Notes: generated by a model not told the origin, from the letters alone. DNA of 28,904 nt from an uncultured Mollicutes bacterium (GCA_937893635.1 CALBGF010000244.1:1-28904); one strand, 5' to 3'. Counted from the stretch's first letter, positions 1-7,543 are shown. Numbers and translations: made by a program.

Positions 1-16
1 TAAATATTGAAAATTA

Positions 17-45
17 TTGCGAATTTTTGTTAATTACATTATAAT
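17..45 (+). promoter_or_regulatory. Sigma-A type promoter of the valS T-box transcript
   Basis: A -35 element TTGCGA (17-22) and a perfect -10 TATAAT (40-45) are separated by 17 bases, the ideal vegetative spacing. Transcription would start near 52, just upstream of T-box stem I. I infer this promoter drives valS and probably the small peptide gene and radC behind it. Confidence 0.75.
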
Positions 46-51
46 GTGCTT

Positions 52-262
52 GACATTGATTAAGAGGAGTAATATTGATACTTATTTAGAGAGTCTCATG
101 GTTGGTGCAAATGAGAATAAGTTAGATACGAAGGTCGCTTATGAGTCATCATGGAAATGACGTTGCTTGCGTTAAAAGCAAAACGAAGTGTGTATTTTAT
201 TTAAAAAGTACAAATTAAGGTGGTACCGCGTTATTAACGTCCTTATTAATGGACGTTTTTTT
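52..262 (+). promoter_or_regulatory. T-box riboswitch (valine) controlling valS
   Basis: The leader carries the conserved T-box sequence AAGGTGGTACCGCG at 217-230, followed by a terminator hairpin (arms 236-242 and 251-257) with a T run. Uncharged tRNA pairing at the T-box would replace the terminator with an antiterminator. In the 3' side of the stem I internal loop, a GAAG-GUC-G stretch (130-137) places GUC at 134-136, a valine codon followed by a purine as usual for specifiers. An AGTA-like stretch near 67-71 fits the opposite side of the specifier loop. The downstream valS gene agrees with valine. The specifier assignment is by eye, without a folded model. Confidence 0.9.
236..262 (+). 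terminator. T-box terminator hairpin before valS
   Basis: Arms AACGTCC (236-242) and GGACGTT (251-257) form a perfect 7-bp stem with a short AT loop, followed by T residues to about 262. This is the conditional terminator of the valS T-box. Its 5' arm is just downstream of the T-box sequence, so it competes with the antiterminator. Confidence 0.85.
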
Positions 263-282
263 ATTTTGAAAGGAGAACAAAT

Positions 283-2883
283 ATGGCATTATCAACAAGA
301 TATAATCCAAAAGAAGTTGAAGCAGGAAAGTACGAAAACTGGAAAAACAAAGGATATTTTAAAGCAGGAGAAGATTTAACTAAAACTAAATTCTCAATGG
401 TTATTCCGCCACCAAATGTAACTGGTAAATTACATTTAGGTCATGCTTCTAATACTACAATACAAGATATTATTGCTAGATATAAAAAAGCAAAAGGTTT
501 TGATGTTTTATGGGTTCCTGGTATGGATCATGCCGGAATTGCAACACAAGCTAAAGTAGAAGCAAAATTACGTGCAGAGGGAATTTCTCGTTATGATTTA
601 GGAAGAGAAAAGTTCTTAGAAAAAGCTTGGGAATGGAAGAAAGAATATGCTGATTCTATTCATAAACAATGGGCTATTATGGGACTTTCGTTAGATTATT
701 CCCGTGAAAGATTTACACTTGATGAAGGCTTAAATAAGGCTGTTAGAAAAGTGTTCGTTGATTTATATAATAAAGGATTAATTTATCAAGGCGAACGTAT
801 TATTAACTGGGATCCAGTACAAAAAACAGCTTTATCTAATATTGAAGTCATCTATAAAGATGATGAAGGTGAATTTTTCTATTTTAAATATAAAATCGTT
901 AACTCTGATAAATACTTAGAAGTAGCGACAACTAGACCAGAAACTATGTTTGGTGATACTTGTGTAATTGTTAACCCAAAAGATGAACGTTATAAAGATT
1001 TAATTGGACAAAGTGTTATTAATCCCGCAAACGGAGAAATCATTCCTATTTTAGGTGATGAGTACGTTGATATTGAATTTGGTACAGGTGCAATGAAATG
1101 TACACCTGCTCATGATCCAAATGACTTTAAAATTGGCGAAAAGTTTCATCAAAAACCAATTATCATTATGAATCCCGATGCCACTATGAATGAATTATGC
1201 GGCAAATATCAAGGCTTAGATCGTTTTGAATGCCGTAAACAATTAGTGGAAGATATCAAAAAAGATGGTAATTTGATTAAAATTGAAAAAATGGTTCACC
1301 AAGTTGGACATAGTGAAAGAAGTGACTCAGTTGTTGAACCTTACTTATCTAAACAATGGTTTGTTAAGATGCGTCCTTTAGCAGAGCAAGCACTTAAGAA
1401 TCAAGAAGGACCAAATGCTATTGAATTCTTCCCTGAAAGATTTAACAAAGTATTTACTGGCTGGATGGAAAAAGTCGATGACTGGTGCATTTCTCGTCAA
1501 CTTTGGTGGGGACATCGTATTCCAGCCTATTATCATAAAGTAACTGGTGCTGTTGTTGTTAGCGAAGAACCACCAATAGATATAGAAAATTATGTCCAAG
1601 ATGAAGATGTACTAGACACATGGTTCTCATCTGCTTTATGGCCATTTACTACATTAGGTTGGCCAGAAAAAACAAGCGATTATGAACGTTATTTCCCATT
1701 AGATTTAATGGTTACTGCTTATGATATCATTTTCTTCTGGGTATCAAGAATGATTTTCCAAAGCTTAGAATTTACTAAAAAACCGCCATTTGAAAAAGTG
1801 TTAATTCACGGTTTAATTCGTGATCCATTAGGACGTAAGATGTCTAAATCACTTGGTAATGGTGTTGATCCAATTGATGTTATTAATAAATATGGTGCAG
1901 ATGCATTAAGATACTTTATTACTACAACCGGTACACCAGGACAAGATTCACGTTATATCGAAGAAAAAGTCGAGAGTAGCGCTAATTACATTAATAAGAT
2001 TTGGAATGCGGCTAGATTCGTATTGGCTAATTTAGGTGATAATTTTAAATCTCATCCAATTACATTAGAAGAGTTAAATCCATTAGATCGTTATATTATG
2101 TCTAAACTTCAAATGACTATTGAAGCAGTTACCGCTAATATGGATCGCTTTGAATTAGGAAATGCTTCAACACACTTATATAACTTTGTCTATGATGATT
2201 TCTGTTCTTGGTACTTAGAAATGACTAAAGTTACTTTAAATGGTGATAATGAAGTTCAAAAAGATATTACCAAACAAGTATTATTTAAAGTATTACAAGG
2301 TATCATTATGATGATTTATCCTTATACTCCATTTGTAGCAGAAGAACTTTACTTAAACTTACCAGAGCATTTAGATTCAATTATGTTAGCAAGTTATCCA
2401 GAAGTAGACAATACATTTATTGATAAAGGAGCAATTGAAGAAGTAACAACTTTATTTAATCTTATTAAAGATATTAGAAATTACAAAGTTGAAAATGATT
2501 TAGTTCCTAATGCTTCAATAACTTTACATATTTATGATCCAAAAGCACTTTATAAAAAATATATTCCTTACTTAACAAGATTTACTTTTGCTAGTAACAT
2601 TATTTTTGAAGAAAAAGAAGAAGCGTTACAAAATTATAACTTATTCATTTATCCATTAGTGCAATTTGGTGTTGAAGATAATATTGATAAAGTGGCTTTA
2701 CTTAATAAACTTAATGCTGAACTTGAAAAAATGAAGTCGGAGATTAGCCGTTGCGAAAAAATGCTTAATAATCCTAACTTCGTTAACAAAGCTCCAGAAA
2801 AGAAAGTAAATGAAGAAAAAGAAAAGCTTGCTAATTATCAAGACAAATTAGAAGCAATTCAAAAAAAGATTAAAAAATTATAA
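283..2883 (+). CDS. valS: Valyl-tRNA synthetase
   Basis: Cytoplasmic class Ia aminoacyl-tRNA synthetase that charges tRNA-Val. The product is 866 residues, close to the usual bacterial length. The HIGH signature appears as HLGH at residues 51-54 after PPPNVTGK, and KMSKS is at 519-523. Between them lies the CP1 editing domain, with the TTRPET segment that clears mischarged threonine. The last ~60 residues are Lys/Glu-rich and look like the C-terminal coiled coil that grips tRNA. Start ATG 283 has an AAGGAG ribosome binding site about 8 bases upstream. The gene follows a valine T-box and is the first gene of its transcript. Identity is firm. Confidence 0.98.
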   Translation: MALSTRYNPKEVEAGKYENWKNKGYFKAGEDLTKTKFSMVIPPPNVTGKLHLGHASNTTIQDIIARYKKAKGFDVLWVPGMDHAGIATQAKVEAKLRAEGISRYDLGREKFLEKAWEWKKEYADSIHKQWAIMGLSLDYSRERFTLDEGLNKAVRKVFVDLYNKGLIYQGERIINWDPVQKTALSNIEVIYKDDEGEFFYFKYKIVNSDKYLEVATTRPETMFGDTCVIVNPKDERYKDLIGQSVINPANGEIIPILGDEYVDIEFGTGAMKCTPAHDPNDFKIGEKFHQKPIIIMNPDATMNELCGKYQGLDRFECRKQLVEDIKKDGNLIKIEKMVHQVGHSERSDSVVEPYLSKQWFVKMRPLAEQALKNQEGPNAIEFFPERFNKVFTGWMEKVDDWCISRQLWWGHRIPAYYHKVTGAVVVSEEPPIDIENYVQDEDVLDTWFSSALWPFTTLGWPEKTSDYERYFPLDLMVTAYDIIFFWVSRMIFQSLEFTKKPPFEKVLIHGLIRDPLGRKMSKSLGNGVDPIDVINKYGADALRYFITTTGTPGQDSRYIEEKVESSANYINKIWNAARFVLANLGDNFKSHPITLEELNPLDRYIMSKLQMTIEAVTANMDRFELGNASTHLYNFVYDDFCSWYLEMTKVTLNGDNEVQKDITKQVLFKVLQGIIMMIYPYTPFVAEELYLNLPEHLDSIMLASYPEVDNTFIDKGAIEEVTTLFNLIKDIRNYKVENDLVPNASITLHIYDPKALYKKYIPYLTRFTFASNIIFEEKEEALQNYNLFIYPLVQFGVEDNIDKVALLNKLNAELEKMKSEISRCEKMLNNPNFVNKAPEKKVNEEKEKLANYQDKLEAIQKKIKKL

Positions 2884-2908
2884 TATTTTATTCGAAAATT
2901 ACGTTTTG

Positions 2909-2938
2909 ACCTCCTATAAGATAATAGGAGGTTTTTTT
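2909..2938 (+). terminator. valS terminator whose 3' arm is the next gene's Shine-Dalgarno
   Basis: Arms ACCTCCTAT (2909-2917) and ATAGGAGGT (2924-2932) form a perfect 9-bp stem with a 6-base loop and a run of seven T (2932-2938). It has all the marks of an intrinsic terminator. The 3' arm contains AGGAGG (2926-2931), which sits 7 bases before the ATG at 2939 of the small peptide gene. When folded, the hairpin would both end transcription and hide this ribosome binding site. Read-through is needed for the peptide and radC unless they have another promoter, and I saw no clear one. Confidence 0.8.
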
Positions 2939-3115
2939 ATGAAACGATTAAATGATGAAGAATTATCTTTGATTAGTGGTGGTGAAGCAATAACTATTGC
3001 GACAGTTATGGCAATATTAGCCATTGCCTTAGCAACTGTTGTTGTTTATCGCATCTTTGTTTCTAAAGGCGGTAATGCCACTTTCCCTGGTGGCTTTAAA
3101 TTCACTTGGGAATAA
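2939..3115 (+). CDS. Small bacteriocin-like peptide with double-glycine leader
   Basis: A 58-residue peptide. Residues 1-15 (MKRLNDEELSLISGG) closely resemble the double-glycine leaders removed by peptidase-containing ABC transporters (C39 family). The predicted 43-residue core has one hydrophobic segment at about 17-37, then a Gly/aromatic tail ending in PGGFKFTWE. It has no cysteine, so lanthionine or disulfide chemistry is unlikely. ATG 2939 is chosen because AGGAGG lies 7 bases upstream; an in-frame TTG at 2906 has no such site. The stop overlaps the radC start (TAATG). No transporter, immunity or modification gene is visible nearby. The function is unknown; a class II bacteriocin-like or signalling peptide is an inference from the leader. 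Confidence 0.75.
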   Translation: MKRLNDEELSLISGGEAITIATVMAILAIALATVVVYRIFVSKGGNATFPGGFKFTWE

Positions 3116-3789
3116 TGGGAAAAATTAAAAATATTCCTATTAATGAAAGGCCGCGTGAAAAAGCAAAAAAGTATGGCATTGCAACATTATCTAATGCTGA
3201 ATTACTTGCCATACTTATTTTGTGCGGTACAGTCGGTAGTAGCGCTCTAGAAATAGCCAATAACTTATTAGATAAGGGAGGATTAATTAACTTATCATCA
3301 TTAAGTTATGAAGAGTTAATTGATTTTAAAGGGATAAGTAGTGCAAAAGCTATTACCTTATTAGCGGTTTTTGAATTAAATAAAAGAATTGAGCATTTAA
3401 AAGTTGAACAAAAAAGAAAAATTTCTTCAAGTGAAGATGTTTATTTAATGTTAAAGTCGAAATTTAATAACTTGAATCAAGAAGAAGTATTAATACTTAT
3501 ACTTTCAACTTCAAACATTGTTATTAAAGAAGTCGTGGTAGCAAAAGGAAATTTTGATTCTGTAAATTTAGATTTTCGCGTGTTAATATCCTTACTTTTA
3601 AAAGCAAACGCTACTAAATTTATCTTGATACATAATCATCCTTTTGGTAACGCTAAACCGAGTAAAGAAGATATTGCAATGACTAATATGATTAAAAAGA
3701 AAACTAAAGAATTTTCTATTCGTTTATTAGACCATATTATCTTTGGAAATCAAGAATATTTTTCTTTTAAAGATCAAGCTCTTATATGA
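3115..3789 (+). CDS. radC: RadC family JAB/MPN-domain protein
   Basis: 224 residues, the normal length for RadC. An N-terminal helix-hairpin-helix region (about 25-90) precedes a JAB1/MPN metalloprotease-like domain. The JAMM signature is intact: H173-N-H175, with D186 in HNHPFGNAKPSKED. The C-terminus LLDHIIFG is typical of the family. Its cellular role is unsettled; the early link to DNA repair was not upheld. ATG 3115 overlaps the stop of the upstream peptide by one base and has no good Shine-Dalgarno, so its translation is probably coupled to the peptide. In B. subtilis radC lies just before mreBCD-minCD; here minC follows directly. The gene ends with TGA. Confidence 0.93.
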   Translation: MGKIKNIPINERPREKAKKYGIATLSNAELLAILILCGTVGSSALEIANNLLDKGGLINLSSLSYEELIDFKGISSAKAITLLAVFELNKRIEHLKVEQKRKISSSEDVYLMLKSKFNNLNQEEVLILILSTSNIVIKEVVVAKGNFDSVNLDFRVLISLLLKANATKFILIHNHPFGNAKPSKEDIAMTNMIKKKTKEFSIRLLDHIIFGNQEYFSFKDQALI

Positions 3790-3840
3790 CACTTTTCGAC
3801 ACTTGATTATGGTTTAATCTAGTAAGTGAGGTGCATTATT

Positions 3841-4335
3841 ATGGAGACGCTTGTTATTAATAACAACGATGAAGAATTTGCTTTAGCGACAATTAACAAA
3901 TATTTAGAAGAGAGAATATTTGACAAAAAGAAAAAGGAAATATGTTTGGTGTTTTCTAAAAAACCAACTAAATCATTTTTTAAATTAGTATTATTATCTT
4001 TTTATGACTATAAGAGTGCATATTTAAAAATGATTAAATATGAAAAAGAAAAAAAGACCAATACTCATAAAACCATTATCCATGCTGGAGAAGAAGTATA
4101 TTTTAATGAACCATTAATAGTGATTGGCAATGTTAATAAAGATGCCAATTTATACATTAAAAGTAACATTGTTTTTATTGGCGATGTTAAAGGAAATATC
4201 TATTTATTAGATGATAATTCCTCAATTTATGCTGATAAATTTACTAACGCAATTTTTATTGATAGCTATGGAAGAAAAAAAGTATTCACAGCTAGCAAAA
4301 GAATTATAAATCACGATGAAATGGAGGCATTATAA
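3841..4335 (+). CDS. minC: Septum site-determining protein MinC
   Basis: A 164-residue protein, shorter than the ~226 residues of B. subtilis MinC. The C-terminal half (about 78-155) is a beta-helix-like domain with the MinC pattern of short Gly/Asn/Asp turns (IHAGEEVYF, VIGNVNKDANL, FIGDVKGNI). This domain dimerises and binds MinD. The N-terminal ~75 residues would be the FtsZ-inhibiting domain, poorly conserved. ATG 3841 follows a GAGGTG site; an upstream in-frame GTG at 3826 lies within that site and is rejected. The stop overlaps the minD start (TAATG). The minD neighbour makes the call firm despite low similarity. Confidence 0.88.
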   Translation: METLVINNNDEEFALATINKYLEERIFDKKKKEICLVFSKKPTKSFFKLVLLSFYDYKSAYLKMIKYEKEKKTNTHKTIIHAGEEVYFNEPLIVIGNVNKDANLYIKSNIVFIGDVKGNIYLLDDNSSIYADKFTNAIFIDSYGRKKVFTASKRIINHDEMEAL

Positions 4336-5102
4336 TGGCAAGAGTTATTGTGGTTACTAGCGGTAAAGGCGGAGTAGGAAAGACAACTGTTTCTAGTTTA
4401 TTAGGCAGATATTTAGCAAAAAACGGAGAAAAGGTTGTTCTAATTGATGCGGATTTAGGACTTAAAAATTTAGACGTGGTTTTGGGTTTAGAATCACGCG
4501 TAATTTATGACTTAGAAGATATTGTAAAAGGACGCGCAACAATCAAACAAGCATTAGTGCAAGATAAAGTTTCACCTTTACTATATTTATTACCTGCGTC
4601 ATTACGTATTGAAGTTACTGATATTAATGAAAACTATATGACATCAATTGTTAATCAATTAAATGCCGATTTTGATTATATTATTATTGATTCACCAGCT
4701 GGAATTGAAAAAGGCTTTTTTAACGCTATTAAGAACGCTAGAGAAGCAATAGTGGTATTAACATTAGATAAAACATCTTTACGTGATGGTGATAAAGTAA
4801 TTGGTTTATTAAAAAATAATCAAATTAATGATATAAAACTAGTTATAAACCGCTACAACAAACGCGATGAAAGTCAACTTTCTTTAGCGGAAGTAGAGCG
4901 AATAATGGATGTTGAAATAATTGCCAAAATTCCTGAAAGTAAAGATATTAAGTCAGAACAAAACTATGGTTTATTAATTACTAAAAATTCTGATGCTGAT
5001 ATAGCGTTTAAAAACTTATCAAATAAGATTCTAGGCAAGGAAGAAGTAATTTCTAAGCCGAATTTTATGTCTAGATTCATTAAAACGCTTTCTAAATCAT
5101 AA
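4335..5102 (+). CDS. minD: Septum site-determining ATPase MinD
   Basis: 255-residue ParA/MinD-type ATPase that recruits MinC to the membrane to block FtsZ assembly away from midcell. The deviant Walker A motif GKGGVGKTT is at 10-18, the switch region DADLGLKNLD follows at 38-47, and Walker B is YIIIDSPAG at 115-123. The last 13 residues (NFMSRFIKTLSKS) form a short amphipathic membrane-targeting helix, as expected of MinD rather than other ParA relatives. Start overlaps the minC stop, with GGAGG 7 bases upstream. No minE or divIVA is seen in the window. Confidence 0.96.
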   Translation: MARVIVVTSGKGGVGKTTVSSLLGRYLAKNGEKVVLIDADLGLKNLDVVLGLESRVIYDLEDIVKGRATIKQALVQDKVSPLLYLLPASLRIEVTDINENYMTSIVNQLNADFDYIIIDSPAGIEKGFFNAIKNAREAIVVLTLDKTSLRDGDKVIGLLKNNQINDIKLVINRYNKRDESQLSLAEVERIMDVEIIAKIPESKDIKSEQNYGLLITKNSDADIAFKNLSNKILGKEEVISKPNFMSRFIKTLSKS

Positions 5103-5119
5103 TATTTAATGGTGATAAT

Positions 5120-5644
5120 ATGGAAAATCAAGTTAAAGAAGTCAAAGAAAGAAAAGTACATCGATTTAATGGCTTATATGTATTTGGCATTTCATTCTTG
5201 TTATTAGTATCAATTTGTATGGGTGGATTAATATACGCAAAATATAATCCAGAAGGCGAAATATTTGGCATATCATTTACAACAATTAATGAAAAATTCG
5301 AAGACTTTTTAGCCGTTTTTAAAAATGATGATTTGGCAAGTAAAGTTGATGCAAATGTAAAGTATATTCATATTTCTAACAATTATTATAAATGTGATGG
5401 TAATAGCGTACTTGCTTTAAGAAGTGGAAGTGTTAGCAAAGTATCCAAAGATAATGATAACTATTTTGTTCTTATTCATTATGATAATGATGTTGATGCC
5501 TATTATTATGATTTAATTGATTTAAATGTAAAAGAAAATGAAACTTTAAATTCTGGAGATAATATTGCTACTTATAAAACACAATTCAAAGTAATTTTTA
5601 AAAAGAATAATACTTTAATTAATTATGAAGAAGCAATTAGTTAA
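5120..5644 (+). CDS. SpoIVFA-like membrane protein with degenerate LytM/M23 domain
   Basis: 174 residues. A basic cytosolic N-terminus is followed by one membrane segment (about 17-40). The C-terminal domain (about 88-155) reads like an M23/LytM fold: NSVLALRSGSVSKV, then YFVLIHYDND, then VKENETLNSGDNIATYK. The catalytic metal ligands are missing: the usual Tyr-Ala-His-Leu segment is YYYDL and the N-terminal His/Asp pair is absent. This architecture and its place between minD and an M50 protease match SpoIVFA, the non-enzymatic regulator of SpoIVFB. The SpoIVFA assignment rests mainly on position and fold. GGTGAT precedes ATG 5120. It overlaps the next gene by 20 bases. Confidence 0.7.
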   Translation: MENQVKEVKERKVHRFNGLYVFGISFLLLVSICMGGLIYAKYNPEGEIFGISFTTINEKFEDFLAVFKNDDLASKVDANVKYIHISNNYYKCDGNSVLALRSGSVSKVSKDNDNYFVLIHYDNDVDAYYYDLIDLNVKENETLNSGDNIATYKTQFKVIFKKNNTLINYEEAIS

Positions 5645-6383
5645 TTTTAGTGTTCATCCATTAACAATCGCATATATCGCTTTTAGTATTATTGAAAAGC
5701 GATTTTCTTTTGTTATTATCTTATTTTTAATTGGATTATTTCATGAATTATTTCATGTTTTTGCAGCGCGAATTTTTAATTTGAAAATCAAAAATATTAG
5801 TGTTTTACCCATTGGGTGTTTTGCAGGTATTAGTGATCTAGAATATGCGCCAAGAATTGAACAATTAATTATTTTGTTACTAGGTCCATTATCGTTCTTT
5901 TTTACTAGTGCCATAATAAAATTTGTTACAATCAACAACTTTATTAGCAAGGATTTATATTTAGAATTAATGCAAGCTAATTTTTTTATTATGTTATTTA
6001 ATTTATTACCAATTGAGCCACTTGATGGAGGGAGAATTTTAAAGATATTTTTAAGCAGTATATTTGATGAATATAGGGCTATTAAAATTAATGCATTATT
6101 CGGATTAATTATTGCCATCATACTATCAGGTATTTTAATAAAAATTCATCAATTAGTTTTTGCTATAATGCTTATATTTTTTGGAATAAAAAATGTGATA
6201 AATATTAAAAAAGATTATAAAAAGTTTTTATGCGAACGGCTTATTTATAAACCAAACAATCAATTCAAGGATAAAATTAATGATAAATTAGTACTCTATC
6301 GCTACAATAATAATTACTATGTCAATCATTTAAAAATACTAAATGAAGAAAATATCATCAATAATTTAGCAAAATCAAATTGA
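5625..6383 (+). CDS. SpoIVFB-like M50 (site-2) intramembrane metalloprotease
   Basis: 252 residues, several membrane segments. The zinc motif HELFH is at 40-44 inside a hydrophobic helix, and the second motif NLLPIEPLDGGR (126-137) supplies the aspartate ligand D134. Both active-site elements are therefore intact. SpoIVFB in B. subtilis cleaves pro-sigma-K in the mother cell during sporulation; relatives in non-sporulating bacteria have other or unknown substrates. It lies right after the SpoIVFA-like gene and before rplU, the same order as in Bacillus. The start lies within the previous gene, with no clear Shine-Dalgarno, so coupled translation is likely. It ends in TGA. Confidence 0.85.
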   Translation: MKKQLVNFSVHPLTIAYIAFSIIEKRFSFVIILFLIGLFHELFHVFAARIFNLKIKNISVLPIGCFAGISDLEYAPRIEQLIILLLGPLSFFFTSAIIKFVTINNFISKDLYLELMQANFFIMLFNLLPIEPLDGGRILKIFLSSIFDEYRAIKINALFGLIIAIILSGILIKIHQLVFAIMLIFFGIKNVINIKKDYKKFLCERLIYKPNNQFKDKINDKLVLYRYNNNYYVNHLKILNEENIINNLAKSN

Positions 6384-6457
6384 TAATTTATTTTTTGCTT
6401 AATATGTGTTATATTTATTACGTTACTGAGATAATCATGCAAATTTTAGAAAAACAT

Positions 6458-6487
6458 TTGACATATATATAATATATGTGCTAAATT
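6458..6487 (+). promoter_or_regulatory. Promoter of the rplU-prp-rpmA operon
   Basis: A perfect -35 TTGACA (6458-6463) lies 18 bases before TAAATT (6482-6487). The latter is preceded by TG at 6479-6480, giving an extended -10 (TGnTAAATT). The spacer is an alternating AT stretch that contains a 7-bp inverted repeat (6461-6467 and 6473-6479). Start of transcription would be near 6494, at the head of the L21 leader. Confidence 0.65.
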
Positions 6488-6491
6488 ATCT

Positions 6492-6590
6492 TCGTTGCGG
6501 CCTCACTAGCTACAACCGCATAGAAAAGGTGACTAACTTTTATGACCTTAATAGCGAGTCATTAGTGAAATAATATTTTCAGGAGGTGTG
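6492..6590 (+). ncRNA. L21 leader (autoregulatory 5' UTR of rplU)
   Basis: About 100 untranslated bases between the promoter and rplU contain GTTGCGG, CCGCATAG and GTGACTAACTT elements with local complementarity (TTGCGG 6495-6500 with CCGCA around 6516-6520). Firmicutes rplU-prp-rpmA operons typically carry a structured L21 leader here, thought to let L21 repress its own operon. The assignment is by position and general look, not by covariance search. AGGAGG (6581-6586) lies at its 3' end, 7 bases from the rplU ATG. Confidence 0.6.
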
Positions 6591-6593
6591 TTT

Positions 6594-6902
6594 ATGTACG
6601 CAATTATTGAAACAGGCGGAAAACAAATCAGAGTTGAAGTTGGACAAAAAATCTTCGTTGAAAAATTAGAAGCAGAAGTTGGTTCAACATTTACATTTGA
6701 TAAAGTTTTACTTGTTGCTGATGCTAAAGTATCTATCGGTACTCCTTATGTTAAAGGCGCTACAGTTACTGCTAAAGTTGAAAAGCAAGGTAAGAGCAAG
6801 AAAATCCGCGTCTTCAAGTACAAGAACAAGGCAAATGAACGTAAGACCATCGGTCATCGTCAACCATATACTTGCTTAGTAATTGAAGCAATTAATGCAT
6901 AA
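6594..6902 (+). CDS. rplU: 50S ribosomal protein L21
   Basis: 102 residues, exactly the usual bacterial length. It begins [14 protein letters not shown] and has the family segment near the C-terminus ([15 protein letters not shown]). L21 binds 23S rRNA in the large subunit. ATG 6594 is preferred over an in-frame GTG at 6588 because AGGAGG at 6581-6586 is 7 bases before the ATG. First gene of rplU-prp-rpmA. The prp start follows 2 bases after its stop. Confidence 0.97.
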   Translation: MYAIIETGGKQIRVEVGQKIFVEKLEAEVGSTFTFDKVLLVADAKVSIGTPYVKGATVTAKVEKQGKSKKIRVFKYKNKANERKTIGHRQPYTCLVIEAINA

Positions 6903-6904
6903 TT

Positions 6905-7204
6905 ATGATTAAAGTTAATATCAAATATGTCGATAATAAATTTGCATATTTGAAAGTCTCTGGACACGCTAAAAGCGCTGATTATGGTAAAGACCTAATA
7001 TGTGCTGGTGTATCTAGTATCGTAATTGGAGCACTAAATAATTTAGATGCCAAAAATTATGACATCAAAGTTACTGATGGACTAGTAGAAGTAACAAAAA
7101 ATCATGAAATTACTACTCATGATGAAATAGTTATTGAAACTATGATTGTTCAATTAAGAACTATAGAAGATAGCTATCCAAACAACATAAAAATTATTAA
7201 GTAA
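6905..7204 (+). CDS. prp: Ribosomal-processing cysteine protease Prp
   Basis: 99-residue small cysteine protease (YsxB/DUF464 family) that removes the N-terminal extension of ribosomal protein L27 so that the 50S subunit can work. The catalytic pair is visible: H21 in SGHA and C33 in DLICAGVS, at the same positions as in the Staphylococcus aureus enzyme. It is encoded between rplU and rpmA, its substrate gene. There is no good Shine-Dalgarno before ATG 6905, which lies 2 bases after the rplU stop, so translation is probably coupled. The predicted substrate site is present in the next gene. Confidence 0.93.
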   Translation: MIKVNIKYVDNKFAYLKVSGHAKSADYGKDLICAGVSSIVIGALNNLDAKNYDIKVTDGLVEVTKNHEITTHDEIVIETMIVQLRTIEDSYPNNIKIIK

Positions 7205-7221
7205 GAAAGAGGTGCATCGCC

Positions 7222-7509
7222 ATGATGTTTAAGTTAAATCTTCAACTCTTCGCATCTAAGAAGGGTGTTGGATCTACAAAAAACGGACGTGATTCTGAAT
7301 CAAAACGTCTTGGAGCTAAAAAAGCAGATGGTCAATTTGCTACAGCAGGCTCGATTATTTATCGTCAACGCGGAACTAAAATCTATCCAGGCGTCAATAC
7401 AATGCGTGGTGGAGATGATACTATATTTGCTACAAAATCCGGAATCGTTAAATACGAACGTGTCGGTAAAGATAGAAAACGCGTATCAGTTTACGAAATT
7501 GCTAAATAG
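7222..7509 (+). CDS. rpmA: 50S ribosomal protein L27 with Prp-cleaved N-terminal extension
   Basis: 95 residues. The N-terminus [15 protein letters not shown] carries the extension typical of Firmicutes L27. Prp is expected to cut between F10 and A11 to expose the mature N-terminus that reaches toward the peptidyl transferase centre. The body ([26 protein letters not shown]) is standard. GAGGTG lies upstream; either ATG 7222 or ATG 7225 could be used and the processed product is the same. A strong terminator follows at 7517. Confidence 0.97.
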   Translation: MMFKLNLQLFASKKGVGSTKNGRDSESKRLGAKKADGQFATAGSIIYRQRGTKIYPGVNTMRGGDDTIFATKSGIVKYERVGKDRKRVSVYEIAK

Positions 7510-7516
7510 TTAATTT

Positions 7517-7543
7517 AGGCCTGCTCAAAACAGGCCTTTTTTT
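7517..7543 (+). terminator. Intrinsic terminator after rpmA
   Basis: Perfect 7-bp stem AGGCCTG (7517-7523) and CAGGCCT (7531-7537), loop CTCAAAA, then seven T. It lies 26 bases before the obg start, and I see no clear promoter between them. Obg expression therefore probably depends on partial read-through. Confidence 0.9.

Noticed and set aside
2906..2938. Longer peptide starting at TTG 2906 with MTSYKIIGGFF
   Set aside because: This would translate the terminator stem itself and has no ribosome binding site, whereas ATG 2939 has AGGAGG at good spacing and starts a typical GG leader.
3790..3840. Promoter before minC
   Set aside because: TTGATT and TTTAAT are present but too close together; minC is more likely read from upstream.
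5753..6121. 122-codon open frame on the minus strand
   Set aside because: Antisense to the SpoIVFB-like gene, which has intact catalytic motifs. It has no recognisable domain and no ribosome binding site of note.
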